A stretch of 64,000 nucleotides of DNA from Stenotrophomonas maltophilia (lineage in GTDB: Bacteria > Pseudomonadota > Gammaproteobacteria > Xanthomonadales > Xanthomonadaceae): assembly GCA_002387845.1 (NCBI GenBank), contig DGLB01000007.1, positions 77,287 to 141,286 of the forward strand, given 5' to 3'. The notes under the pieces were generated by a model. The model searched no databases. It was given only the letters and a program-made list of their open reading frames with translations, and was not told the origin of the DNA. Each line of letters starts with the position of its first letter. Position 1 is the first letter of the stretch. Below, one piece after another: positions 27,101 through 34,542 of the stretch. Position numbers and translations under genes: made by a program.

Positions 27101-27922
27101 ACCGGCGACAAGAAGTATCTGGAGGCGCTGCACGCCGACGGCATCCAGGCCAAGGCCCAGCGCGAGTACATGAACACCGAGGGCCACTGGTGGTCCGACC
27201 GCGTGGAAGCCAACAGCGAGTTCCTGCAGCGCGCCCGCCTGGGCGGCATCGCCCTGCGCCGCAACCAGAGCTGGCCCGGCCACACGGTCAGCTGGCGCTT
27301 CACCCAGCCCGAAGCCGCCGAGCAGGTCGGGTTGCTGGTGCACGCACCGAGCACCGAACGCTTCACCGTTACCGCGCACAATCTTGGCAAGCGCGCTGCC
27401 GATGCGCAGATGAGCACGTGGAACGTCACCGCCGGCACCTGGCGGGTGCGCAGCGGTGTGGACCGCGATGGCGATGGAAAAATCGACGGCAAGGTGAGCG
27501 AGCAGCAGGTGACGCTGGAGCGCAGCGCTGAGATCCCGCTGCGCTTTGCGCCCGGCCAGACCCAGCTGTTCGAGTTCGAGCTGGTGCAAGCTGGCACGCC
27601 GGTGGAGCTGCGCCCGGACCTTGGCATCGGCCGTGGGGACGTGCGTGTGGACGGCAAGCAGGTGCACGTGACCGTGCACAGCTTGGGGCATGTGGGGACG
27701 CCGGTGGGGGTGGCGGTGTTGGAAGACCGCAATGGGCGGGAGATCGCCCGGACCGAAGTGCCGGCCATGGAAGCGCCCAGCGACCTCGTACCTCGCACCA
27801 GCACCGTTGGCCTGCCGCTGCCGGCCGGCAGCCGTGGCGGGCTGCGGGTGCGGGTGATGCTGGAGGGAGAGGCAGCCGAAGTCACCCGCCTCAACAACAG
27901 CGTTGGACTTCCGTCCAACTAA
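24122..27922 (+). CDS. Large secreted LamG-domain protein, probable glycan-degrading enzyme of unrecognised family
   Basis: 1266 residues from ATG 24122, with a signal peptide ending ASAQ. Residues about 45-250 look like a LamG/concanavalin jellyroll (GTLGFYWRPRY, WQHIAFGWDED, VRLYVDGKEVARA, FDEIRVYDRLLDAA). The middle (about 300-680) is beta-rich. Residues about 690-1050 are Trp- and His-rich with an alpha/alpha-toroid look (YGDFGGGISDDTDLTQQWPG, IETDELHSYEEGINANSAMLYL, NNGSGGGDTMHTFWAAWRF, MNTEGHWWSDRVEANSE). A C-terminal CARDB-like beta domain follows (VDGKQVHVTVHSLG). It sits between the receptor and pectin esterases, so it may be a lyase or hydrolase for a pectic chain. No pectate lyase family motif is present, and the activity is unassigned. 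Confidence 0.7.
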   Translation: MLQRSALSASLLALLLTSAGTASAQNPPQLLFHVSAEHGLEADAAQGDAIPNFVDKVTTVADGAHGRAIQWADDGVLSWNAPGNIQAQRGTLGFYWRPRYAVGEAPFVIFRVGYADHSSWDMAWLRIDWNGHGFDAFVTDANLARTRVSFKLDALPAADRWQHIAFGWDEDHGVRLYVDGKEVARAETTGDYDAALDQLGLAGRVMAPYQVQSRYNFLRGSDFDEIRVYDRLLDAAGMAALAANRAPTSAVAVADPQRAWNHRFGWDRALPPALTASTTSIRKVEFADTKDHKQWMWKATDGIAETTWPGVYNRSRLPGRNDYFQLPDWNTYVEGGQQLDLTLPDTETVNRVEVRGAAFGSLSHSAPGQAATSLLQRPQGVVRSADDIPAQRGGVLHFRNTEQETPIQEIWAYHVSDAAEPEGTVKQRYLIDSQALPDYLNISDLRAYIDGRYPAAERSTVMALPKGAGSRRRAADTLPAQPLPIVHVLIPSGVGDAPAAQPLIRSWAHSWENMYDGLDGVAIDLPALNLPATRDGLIPLNIRIKDPIWPARDMIDVSVSVKPGEKRTLWLDLRDRILTADSLWLSVASGAPGFNAASLDGAEIRLVFKDRAEAKREHTADRFNQVRDNWGFLVEEHTTSKRQRLYARVYADLSDLLRVDPDHELGRLYWNYISYNSQGKPPFKQPEAPKGVPLWAFRQTEDLKYVRRFIDWWIDNRQIAYGDFGGGISDDTDLTQQWPGLALMGVEPDRLNASLTALSDAVYRNGMFSNGLSTIETDELHSYEEGINANSAMLYLNWGDPLTVERLMETVKAFNERIILPNPQGHLLFSSNWFGGNKVYREPNWQWQKPYSFPALHPAFLMGQYNADPTGRKLVVGLADGYLAHAYTDDKGRWALPNEINWATGKTRGGELNNGSGGGDTMHTFWAAWRFTGDDKYLKALDYRVARGGPGSLSNLGENFVEVLGRGADWNPKLIAEADAGNTGFASVMAWQATGDKKYLEALHADGIQAKAQREYMNTEGHWWSDRVEANSEFLQRARLGGIALRRNQSWPGHTVSWRFTQPEAAEQVGLLVHAPSTERFTVTAHNLGKRAADAQMSTWNVTAGTWRVRSGVDRDGDGKIDGKVSEQQVTLERSAEIPLRFAPGQTQLFEFELVQAGTPVELRPDLGIGRGDVRVDGKQVHVTVHSLGHVGTPVGVAVLEDRNGREIARTEVPAMEAPSDLVPRTSTVGLPLPAGSRGGLRVRVMLEGEAAEVTRLNNSVGLPSN

Positions 27923-27926
27923 CCGC

Positions 27927-27993
27927 GTAGAGCCGGGCTTGCCCGGCTTCTTTCCGACATCGCGGTGGCTCAGCCGGGCAAGCCCGGCTCTAC
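27927..27993. repeat. SMAG dimer
   Basis: GTAG-AGCCGGGC-TT-GCCCGGCT at 27927-27948 and the mirror copy AGCCGGGC-AA-GCCCGGCT-CTAC at 27972-27993, just after the LamG gene. A degenerate third palindrome (GACGCGCCATGCGCGTC) follows at 28020. Confidence 0.9.
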
Positions 27994-28042
27994 GTTTCCT
28001 GCATCCGACGTTCCGTGGCGACGCGCCATGCGCGTCACCGAA

Positions 28043-28882
28043 TCAAAACGTCACACTCCCCTCAATACACGTAACACATTCCCCACCCACCCAAAGATCC
28101 TCCCCCACCAACTCCACCCGCACCCGCCCGGCACGTCCCAGCGCGGTCCCCTGGCTGATCACATACCGCTCCGGTGCCAACCCATCGCGCAGCAACCACC
28201 GCGCAATCCCGGCATTGAGGCTCCCCGTTACCGGATCCTCCGGTGCCGCTTCCCCGGCAATGAACGCACGCGATTCAAACTGCGCATCCACCTCGTCGGC
28301 AGCGTCGCAGGCCGCAAACACCCCCACCATCAACCCTTCCAGCGCCGGATAACTCGGCGTGATCGCCAACACCGCGGCACGACTACGCAGCCGCAGCGCC
28401 AGCCACTTCGGCCCGTTCACCACCCACTGCGCGTCCTCCACGTCCTCACCGGCGACGCCCAGCCCGGCACGCACGCGCTCAAGCACGTCAGACTCCAGCG
28501 GCCCCTCACGCAGCAACGGCGGAGCCACGAAGGCCAGGCCGTCCGCGACCCGGCGAATACGCACCAGCCCGATCGCACACTCCTGGATGATCTCCGCGCC
28601 CTGCGGCACCCCACCCTGCGCGAGCCAGGCAAAGCAGCTGCCCAGCGTGGGGTGGCCAGCAAACGGCAGTTCCCCCATCGTGGTGAAGATGCGCACCCGG
28701 TAGTCCGCACGCGGATCGGTGGGCGGCAGCAGGAACGTGGTCTCGCTTAGATTGGTCCAGTTGGCGAAGGCAGCCATGCGGGAAGAGCTGAGTTCGGCGG
28801 CGTCATGGACCACGGCCAGCGGGTTGCCAAGCAGCGGATCGGTACTGAAGACGTTGATCTGATGGAAGGGGTGGACGCTCAT
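28043..28882 (-). CDS. PhzF family isomerase/epimerase
   Basis: 279-residue protein of the PhzF/DAP-epimerase fold. The N-terminal motif is INVFSTDPLLGNPLAVV, the active-site Glu lies in TNLSETTFLLPP (E46 area), then RIFTTMGELPFAGHPTLGS and the second-lobe GEAAPEDPVTGSLNAGIARWL. Family members are predicted isomerases; most, including this one, are not in phenazine operons. No functional link to its neighbours is visible. It faces the LamG gene convergently across the SMAG dimer. Confidence 0.9.
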   Translation of the reverse strand: MSVHPFHQINVFSTDPLLGNPLAVVHDAAELSSSRMAAFANWTNLSETTFLLPPTDPRADYRVRIFTTMGELPFAGHPTLGSCFAWLAQGGVPQGAEIIQECAIGLVRIRRVADGLAFVAPPLLREGPLESDVLERVRAGLGVAGEDVEDAQWVVNGPKWLALRLRSRAAVLAITPSYPALEGLMVGVFAACDAADEVDAQFESRAFIAGEAAPEDPVTGSLNAGIARWLLRDGLAPERYVISQGTALGRAGRVRVELVGEDLWVGGECVTCIEGSVTF

Positions 28883-28909
28883 GGGTAGCTCAGGATGTGG
28901 GGCATCTCA

Positions 28910-30049
28910 TCATGCGCTACCGGGCGTTGTTTCGCTGGGGGCGGTCGTCTTTCGACCGACCCAACCTCGATGCCAGCCGATGCGGTGGGCAAAATTCAGT
29001 AGTGGCAGCTCAATCCCTCGGTGGATGAGGTGCCCCGCGATGCAGGCAGATGTGGTGGCCACAACCACAAACAGAAGGTGATGACCCAAGGACTGTCCAG
29101 TTATCGCAACCGCCCACAGCCTGCCGATGGCCGAGATGACGAAGACATGGGATAGATAGAGTGAGTACGAGGAGTTGCCCAACGCTACGAGTACGGATGC
29201 AACGCGTCCCTCACGCCCGGACTCATGCACGACGCATCCAAGCACCAGAAGCATGCTGGCACCCCCAAAGGTTGCCACGCGGAGCCATGGGTCAGGTGGC
29301 GAGATCGATGGGTCCCCGAAGCCGGTAGCACCGGTCAGGAAGAGCGCAATGCCCGAGAGGATCATGGTAGGAGCCAGCCGTCGAGGCAGCCTTCGCCAGT
29401 GGAGACCGGCAAGCACGCCGGCAATGAACTCGAACGTGAGCGGGCTGATGAGCAGCTCACGAAGAGGTGTCGCTTCCCGGTACCCGTCGAGGTGCGCATA
29501 GGCAATGACGGCCGCCCAGCCTATCAGGCACACGGTAAGCGCGCGTTCGGCAATGATGGCCATTGCGAAGGCGAAGACCATGTAGAAGTACGCCTCGTGG
29601 ATCAACGTCCATCCAACGGCCAGTACTGGCAGCTGCGTATGCGGAATCAGCAGGTATGACCTGATGACGCTCTGATCCGGGTAGGAACTGTTCACGACGG
29701 CTGGAAACGTCATCATCAGGACGACGGTGAGGGTCGTGAACAGCCAGTACAGCGGCAGCACCCGCCACGCCCGCTTCAGAAGGAACACGCCTGCGGCGGA
29801 GAAACCCGCGAAGCGGCCTCTGCCGACGTGGGCCATGACGAAGCCAGAGATGACGAAGAACAGATCAACACCTGCGTCCGCGTGGGCAGCCGCGGTACCC
29901 AGTACTGCTTCGCCTGGAATGTACTTCGCCTCGACGGCACGAAGATGGAACATCAGTACCGCGAAGGCGGCGATTCCGCGAAGCGCCTGCAGCGAGTCGA
30001 AGTTCGTGGAAGAGCCGGCCCATCGGGCCGGCGAAGCGCGATCCAACAT
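28910..30049 (-). CDS. Acyltransferase 3 family membrane protein
   Basis: 379-residue integral membrane O-acyltransferase with about ten helices. The N-terminal LQALRGIAAFAVLMFHL carries the catalytic-type R and H of the family, followed by GVDLFFVISGFVMAHV, and LGNSSYSLYLSHVFVI near residue 310. These enzymes O-acetylate or succinylate surface glycans. It starts immediately at the stop of the upstream secreted protein gene (TGA then ATG, no gap), so the two are coupled. The last 20 residues are encoded by SMAG-like sequence (GGTCG...CGACC near 28942), suggesting a repeat reshaped its C-terminus. Confidence 0.88.
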   Translation of the reverse strand: MLDRASPARWAGSSTNFDSLQALRGIAAFAVLMFHLRAVEAKYIPGEAVLGTAAAHADAGVDLFFVISGFVMAHVGRGRFAGFSAAGVFLLKRAWRVLPLYWLFTTLTVVLMMTFPAVVNSSYPDQSVIRSYLLIPHTQLPVLAVGWTLIHEAYFYMVFAFAMAIIAERALTVCLIGWAAVIAYAHLDGYREATPLRELLISPLTFEFIAGVLAGLHWRRLPRRLAPTMILSGIALFLTGATGFGDPSISPPDPWLRVATFGGASMLLVLGCVVHESGREGRVASVLVALGNSSYSLYLSHVFVISAIGRLWAVAITGQSLGHHLLFVVVATTSACIAGHLIHRGIELPLLNFAHRIGWHRGWVGRKTTAPSETTPGSA

Positions 30050-30622
30050 TCAGAGGAAGACGTAGCCAAGGACGCCGTCGAGCGACGATCGCGGGACGTT
30101 CTCGCAATTGGCGTGGAAAGTGTCGAAGTGGCTGGTGCGACCTTTGAAGTTGTAATAGCAGCGGTACAGTGGCTGCGTATTGGGGAGCGGTACTCCGCTG
30201 ATGTAGCCAATCATCCCGAAGGAGCTGAGGAATTGGCCCTCGCATCCGGAATCCAGCGACGTAAAGAATGCATCCCTGATTCCGTTCAGCTGACATGCGT
30301 AGAGCGGGCGTGAGTGTTCAAAAGGAGTCGAGGATATGAACCCCATGGATCCTTCGGTGCGCCAGCCCCATTCGTTCCAGAACTGAGGGAAGAAGTAGAG
30401 CGTTGCATGCCTCTCGCGCTTTCCATTGTAGTGGCGGAATATCTCGCGGAGGTTTACCCCATTGGGGAGAGAGAGCGTGGAAAAGTCAGCTGACTTTGAC
30501 GTGTGTTGCTCATCTGCAAGGACCTCTGCGGAGGAGGTGTGCTCGGATGCAGACGTTGAAGTGAGCGTGACTGTGCTGACTGCAATTGCAAAACAGGCAG
30601 ATGCGATGCCTTTGTACTTCAC
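30050..30622 (-). CDS. Secreted DUF5648-like repeat protein
   Basis: 190 residues with a Sec signal peptide (MKYKGIASACFAIAVSTVTLTSTSASE). The mature part has three related repeats of the form GxIGYIS...PLYxC...HFxT...NCE (MGFISSTPFEHSRPLYACQ, MIGYISGVPLPNTQPLYRCYY, VLGYVFL), which match the DUF5648 pattern often found in cell-surface proteins. Base composition is lower in GC than the surroundings. Zero spacing to the acyltransferase gene implies a two-gene unit. Function unknown. Confidence 0.65.
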   Translation of the reverse strand: MKYKGIASACFAIAVSTVTLTSTSASEHTSSAEVLADEQHTSKSADFSTLSLPNGVNLREIFRHYNGKRERHATLYFFPQFWNEWGWRTEGSMGFISSTPFEHSRPLYACQLNGIRDAFFTSLDSGCEGQFLSSFGMIGYISGVPLPNTQPLYRCYYNFKGRTSHFDTFHANCENVPRSSLDGVLGYVFL

Positions 30623-30864
30623 AGATCTTCCTTGGTAGGCGAGTTCTTTACCCGCCGGCGCATGCTAGGTGTGAAGGTGAGCGGTGGCGCTGAAGATTGT
30701 TGTAGTTTTGAAGAATCAGGGAAATCTGCGCGGAAGTCTCAGGAATCCTGACAGCAGCGCTGGTTGTAGAGCCGCGCCTTTCGTGGCTACGGTTGCTAAA
30801 GCGCGCGTAGGAAGGGGACTTCGCTTCGAGGTCATGCCCTACCGGATGCTGAGGGGTTCAGGGC

Positions 30865-30887
30865 GGTCGTCTGGCGAGCGACCCTAC
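30865..30887 (-). repeat. SMAG-like REP (GGTCG subtype)
   Basis: GGTCG...CGACC arms followed by CTAC, abutting the 16-bp tandem array. Confidence 0.7.
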
Positions 30888-30966
30888 CGGGGTGGCGCGG
30901 GACCGGGGTGGCGCGGTGCCGGAGCGGCGTGGTGCCGGGGTGGCGCAGTGCCGGGGTGGCGCGGGG
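30887..30966 (+). repeat. 16-bp tandem repeat, five units
   Basis: Five consecutive copies of CCGGGGTGGCGCGGTG with one to three mismatches each. The strongly G-rich strand could vary in copy number. It lies between convergent repeats outside genes. Confidence 0.85.
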
Positions 30967-31029
30967 TAGCGGGGTGGGCGTGCGGAGGTGGCGCGGGGCG
31001 ATGGGGTGCTGGTGCGATGTCGCAGGAGC

Positions 31030-31051
31030 AGCCGGGCAAGCCCGGCTCTAC
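31030..31051 (-). repeat. SMAG REP element
   Basis: AGCCGGGC-AA-GCCCGGCT plus CTAC at 31048-31051. The minus-strand TAG inside it is the stop codon of the cysteine dioxygenase-like gene. Confidence 0.92.
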
Positions 31052-31635
31052 GCGGCGTCTACTTCGAGTTCTTTGGTGCGGCGTTCGTACCAGCCGCTGG
31101 TGGTGGGCTCGAAGATGGAGCTGCGTACCATCTCACCCTGGTATACGTGTACCGAAATGGCCAGTTGATCCGCGCTTGCGTTGCGGATGGTGTGGTACTC
31201 GTGCGGTGGAATCAGGCTGCCGGCGCTGCCGCAATTCCCTACGACGCACGGCTGTGCGCGGAAACGGAAGCGTTCGCCGTCCCGTTCAAGCAACTCGTAC
31301 TGGGTAATTTCCAGCTGGCCAAGCCATACACCCTCCACGCACCACAGGCCGCTGTGGTCGTGCAGCGGGGTGCCCTGCCCCGGACCCCAGCTCATGGCTA
31401 CGATGCTGTAGCCGTGTTCCGCACTGCGGTACAGCTCGCGGCGGGCGTAGTGGTCTTCCACCGGTTGGTGCACGCAGGCGGGGAGTTCGATGCTGCTGTC
31501 GGCAATGGCCTGTTTCAGGGCTATCTGCAGCATCCGCGAGATGCGGTGCGGGTCGTTCTGTTCGACGGCGTGATCAACGGCGGCGATGAGGCGGTCGCGG
31601 CCATGGAACGTCGGGAAGTTGCAGGTCGTGTCCAT
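31048..31635 (-). CDS. Cysteine/thiol dioxygenase family cupin
   Basis: 195-residue cupin of the type I cysteine dioxygenase family. Iron ligands are in TPLHDHSGLWCVEGVWLG (the HxH pair, near residue 92) and the later H in PPHEYHTIRN (near 146). It oxidises cysteine or 3-mercaptopropionate to a sulfinate. The bacterial families are hard to tell apart by motif, so the substrate is left open. Its TAG stop is the GTAG of a SMAG. It is a single gene, separated from the esterase gene by another SMAG. Confidence 0.85.
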   Translation of the reverse strand: MDTTCNFPTFHGRDRLIAAVDHAVEQNDPHRISRMLQIALKQAIADSSIELPACVHQPVEDHYARRELYRSAEHGYSIVAMSWGPGQGTPLHDHSGLWCVEGVWLGQLEITQYELLERDGERFRFRAQPCVVGNCGSAGSLIPPHEYHTIRNASADQLAISVHVYQGEMVRSSIFEPTTSGWYERRTKELEVDAA

Positions 31636-31742
31636 GACCGCAGTGTATGAGATGCGGGTGAAAATCTCGTTTGATCTGGATCACGGAAGATGCGTAGGAA
31701 ATGTCCGAAATTGTGGGTGGTTTGCGTTGGGTTGCGAAGAGC

Positions 31743-31764
31743 AGCCGGGCAAGCCCGGCTCTAC
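31743..31764 (-). repeat. SMAG REP element
   Basis: AGCCGGGC-AA-GCCCGGCT plus CTAC at 31761-31764, again supplying the TAG stop of the adjacent minus-strand gene (type B carboxylesterase). Confidence 0.92.
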
Positions 31765-33371
31765 TGCGTGCCGCGCTGTACGAACGGGACCTGCTGGTAC
31801 AGGCGGCGCTCGCCGCCGCGTGGGTCGTCGGCTTGCTGCGAGTGCACATCGAACAGCATGGTTTGACGACGTGTGAGTGAATACGGGTCCCATTGTGGTA
31901 GACGACCGTGATTGGGGTTGCCGGTGCGGGCGAACGCGAGCAGCGCGTCACTCATTGCATCGGCAACGTGCTGCGCAGCTTCGCCCGTGCCGGTCCTGGA
32001 GCCTTCGGCCCCCAGATTGTGGAACACCAGTGGGATATCCAGGGTGTGGAAGGCACGCAGCTTTCCGCCATCCAGCGGGGTGCCCCAGTCGAGTTGATAC
32101 GCCCAGGTGGACGCACCCTGGCGGGCGCGCGCTTCCAGCTCTTCCACCGCACCACGCCACGAGCGCCCGGCAGTGGTGGCAGCGAAGAAGACCTCCGAGG
32201 GCGTGTACTGCGGATACAACCTGCGGTACTCCGCGATGACAACGGAAGGCAGCAGGTCGACGAACTGTTCCTTCTCCAGCTTGGCAGGCAGGCTTTCCCA
32301 CGTCAGCTCGAAGTTCGCCGGGTCGTTACCGAGAAACGCCCGCGTTTCATCATGCGTATTGCCGATCACCATCGGCATGCCGGCCGACTGCAGGGGGGCA
32401 TGCGGCCAGAACGGATGCACGGGCAATGCACCGCCATCCAGCACCGGGCCGAAGTACAGGCTGGTGCTTTCCACCCGCGATGGGTCGCGCGCCTTGGTCG
32501 CCGCCAGCAGCGCGGACGCCGGCAACGCCAGCAGCGCGTCCACATCGCGCGCTCCCACCGCCTCCATCGCGATGCGCGCACGCTGCGTGGCCGCGCGAGG
32601 GCCCGCAGCCGTCACCTGCTGCCCGCTCATCGTCCACGCCTTGTGGAACAGACCCTTGGCCGCCGGCATCGCCATCAGCGTGGCGATCTTTGCGCCCCCA
32701 CCGCTCTGGCCAAACACCGTGATGTTGTCGGCGTCGCCGCCGAACTCATGCGCGTGCTCGCGTACCCACTGCAGCGCCTGGATCAGATCCAGCTGGCCGA
32801 CATTGCCGGAGTCGGCGAAACGCTCATCGCCGAGCTGGCCGAGGTACAGGTAACCGAATACGTTGAGCCGGTGATTCACCGTCACCACCACCACGTCGCC
32901 ACGCTGGCACAGCGCGCCGCCGTCATACAGCGGATCGCTGCCGGAGCCGTTGTTGTAAGCACCGCCGTGGATGTAGAACAGGACCGGGCGCCGCCCACCA
33001 TCGCGGAGCGCCGGGGTCCAGACGTTGAGGAACAGGCAGTCCTCGCTGCCGGGGCCGTCGCTGCCGCCCTGCGGTGCGGACGCGCCGTACGCCGAGGCGT
33101 TGAGCACGCCGCGCCAGGGACGCTCGGGCAGCGCAGGCTGGAAGCGCCGCGTGGCGGTATCCGCGCCATACGGAATGCCGCGGAAGCGATGCACGCCGCC
33201 CACCAGCTCGCCGCGCAGGCGACCACCGCGCACCTGCGCCAGCGAAGCCGTGCTGGCCGCGGTGCTGTCGGCAGAGGTAAGCAGCGACGAACCGGCCACG
33301 CTCAACATCAGGGCGTAACGCGCACTGTCGCGCAGGAAGCGGCGGCGCTGCAGGTCTGCGGCGGTGGTCAT
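31761..33371 (-). CDS. Type B carboxylesterase, Tat-exported
   Basis: 536 residues from ATG 33371. The N-terminus LQRRRFLRDSARYALMLSVAG is a twin-arginine signal. The alpha/beta-hydrolase body shows FRGIPYG, SEDCLFLNVWTP, the oxyanion HGGAYNNGSG, the nucleophile elbow FGQSGGGAK (near residue 225) and the catalytic His region FHNLGAE. Such enzymes hydrolyse carboxylic esters; beside pectin genes it may remove acetyl, methyl or feruloyl groups. It overlaps the upstream esterase gene by four bases. TAG stop provided by a SMAG. Confidence 0.88.
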   Translation of the reverse strand: MTTAADLQRRRFLRDSARYALMLSVAGSSLLTSADSTAASTASLAQVRGGRLRGELVGGVHRFRGIPYGADTATRRFQPALPERPWRGVLNASAYGASAPQGGSDGPGSEDCLFLNVWTPALRDGGRRPVLFYIHGGAYNNGSGSDPLYDGGALCQRGDVVVVTVNHRLNVFGYLYLGQLGDERFADSGNVGQLDLIQALQWVREHAHEFGGDADNITVFGQSGGGAKIATLMAMPAAKGLFHKAWTMSGQQVTAAGPRAATQRARIAMEAVGARDVDALLALPASALLAATKARDPSRVESTSLYFGPVLDGGALPVHPFWPHAPLQSAGMPMVIGNTHDETRAFLGNDPANFELTWESLPAKLEKEQFVDLLPSVVIAEYRRLYPQYTPSEVFFAATTAGRSWRGAVEELEARARQGASTWAYQLDWGTPLDGGKLRAFHTLDIPLVFHNLGAEGSRTGTGEAAQHVADAMSDALLAFARTGNPNHGRLPQWDPYSLTRRQTMLFDVHSQQADDPRGGERRLYQQVPFVQRGTQ

Positions 33372-34357
33372 GGGCGCGCCTCCTGTGCCTGCATCCAGCG
33401 CAGTGCCAGCGTGGGCCATTGGGTTGTGGTGAGCGCAGCGGGGATGCGCACGCCGAAGCCATGCCCACCGTGCGCGAACAGGTGCATTTCACTGGGGACG
33501 CCGGCCTGCAGCAGCGCCTGGTAATACAGCAGGCTGTTCTGCACCGGCACCACGTCATCGTCCTGCGCGTGCACCAGGAACGTGGGCGGGGTGTTGGCAC
33601 TCACGTGGTGCTGCATCGAGAACTGCTGCGCCAGCGCAGCGTCTGGCTGCGCGCCGAGCAGGCGCTGCTTTGAGCCGCTGTGCGCGTGCGCGCCCATGTC
33701 GATTACCGGGTACATCAGCAATGCAAAGTCGGGCCGCGCGCTGACCGCGTCAATGGCATCCCCCACACCGGGCAGCGGCGTATCAAACCCGGTGCTCAGG
33801 CGCGCAGCCACATGGCCGCCGGCAGAAAAACCGATGACCCCGATCCGCTGCGGGTCCAGTTGCCAGCGGGCGGCGTCATGCCGGATCACCCGCAGGGCGC
33901 GTTGCGCGTCGGCCAACGCGGCCTGGCGGTCCGCGCGCCCGTCGGGCAGGCGGTAACGCAGCACGAACAGGGTCACCCCACCCTGCTCCACGAAGGCCGG
34001 CACCAGCGCGGTGCCCTCCTTGTCCAGCACGATGCGCTGGTAGCCGCCGCCGGGAATGACCAGCAGCGCGCTGCCATTGGGTCTGGCCGGGCGGTACGCC
34101 ACCAGGTAGGGCGCGCTGACGCCGTCGATGTAGCGGTCCGGCAGGGCCGGATCGACACTGCGCTCGATCACGCGGGGGGCCGAAACCGCGCCTCGCTCCC
34201 CGGGCACCTTCCCGGCCGGCCACAGCGCAATACGTTCGGGGCTGCCGACGGCGGGTTCACTCTCCGGCACCGCCCGCTCGGCCGCCCACGTCGGGGCAAC
34301 AACGCCAACGGCCACCAGGCCACCCATCAGCAGGGACATCCACACAGCACCACGCAT
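33368..34357 (-). CDS. Secreted alpha/beta-hydrolase esterase (acetyl-xylan/pectin esterase-like)
   Basis: 329 residues from ATG 34357 (MRGAVWMSLLMGGLVAVGVV), signal peptide ending TWAAE. HGG-like oxyanion loop LLVIPGGGYQRI, nucleophile GFSAGGH (near residue 190), Asp in VHAQDDDVVP and His in AHGGHGFG. This matches BD-FAE/Axe-type carbohydrate esterases of the periplasm. It overlaps the carboxylesterase by four bases, giving a two-gene operon divergent from the FAH-TRAP operon across an operator-like site, so both operons may respond to the same regulator. Confidence 0.82.
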   Translation of the reverse strand: MRGAVWMSLLMGGLVAVGVVAPTWAAERAVPESEPAVGSPERIALWPAGKVPGERGAVSAPRVIERSVDPALPDRYIDGVSAPYLVAYRPARPNGSALLVIPGGGYQRIVLDKEGTALVPAFVEQGGVTLFVLRYRLPDGRADRQAALADAQRALRVIRHDAARWQLDPQRIGVIGFSAGGHVAARLSTGFDTPLPGVGDAIDAVSARPDFALLMYPVIDMGAHAHSGSKQRLLGAQPDAALAQQFSMQHHVSANTPPTFLVHAQDDDVVPVQNSLLYYQALLQAGVPSEMHLFAHGGHGFGVRIPAALTTTQWPTLALRWMQAQEARP

Positions 34358-34466
34358 CGGCAACGGTTCCTTTCCGGTAGGGCCACGCCGCCAGGCGGGC
34401 CGGGGACAGCCAGTCACCGCAAGGGTTTGCACCATACGCCAAGCTTCTGACGCAGTGCACATTGCC

Positions 34467-34484
34467 AATGACACCGGTTTACCA
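34467..34484 (+). promoter_or_regulatory. Uronate-locus operator, copy 3
   Basis: AATGACACCGGTTTACCA between the divergent esterase operon and the FAH-TRAP-GH43-LacI operon, about 60 bases before the preferred TTG start. Shares 14 bases (ATGACACCGGTTT and one preceding A) with copy 4. Confidence 0.65.
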
Positions 34485-34542
34485 TATACAGCTCATCCAA
34501 GCACTGTCGATGGGCAGTGCAACAATTCACCGGGAGACCCGC

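Larger units (their letters stand above)
30623..31047. other. 425-base gene-free, repeat-rich stretch
   Basis: Contains a SMAG-like element (30865-30887), a 16-bp G-rich tandem array (30887-30966) and a canonical SMAG (31030-31051). No credible coding sequence; frames through it are translations of the repeats. Confidence 0.6.

Noticed and set aside
28043..28882. PhzF gene as part of a phenazine cluster
   Set aside because: No other phz genes nearby; most PhzF-fold proteins are unrelated to phenazines.
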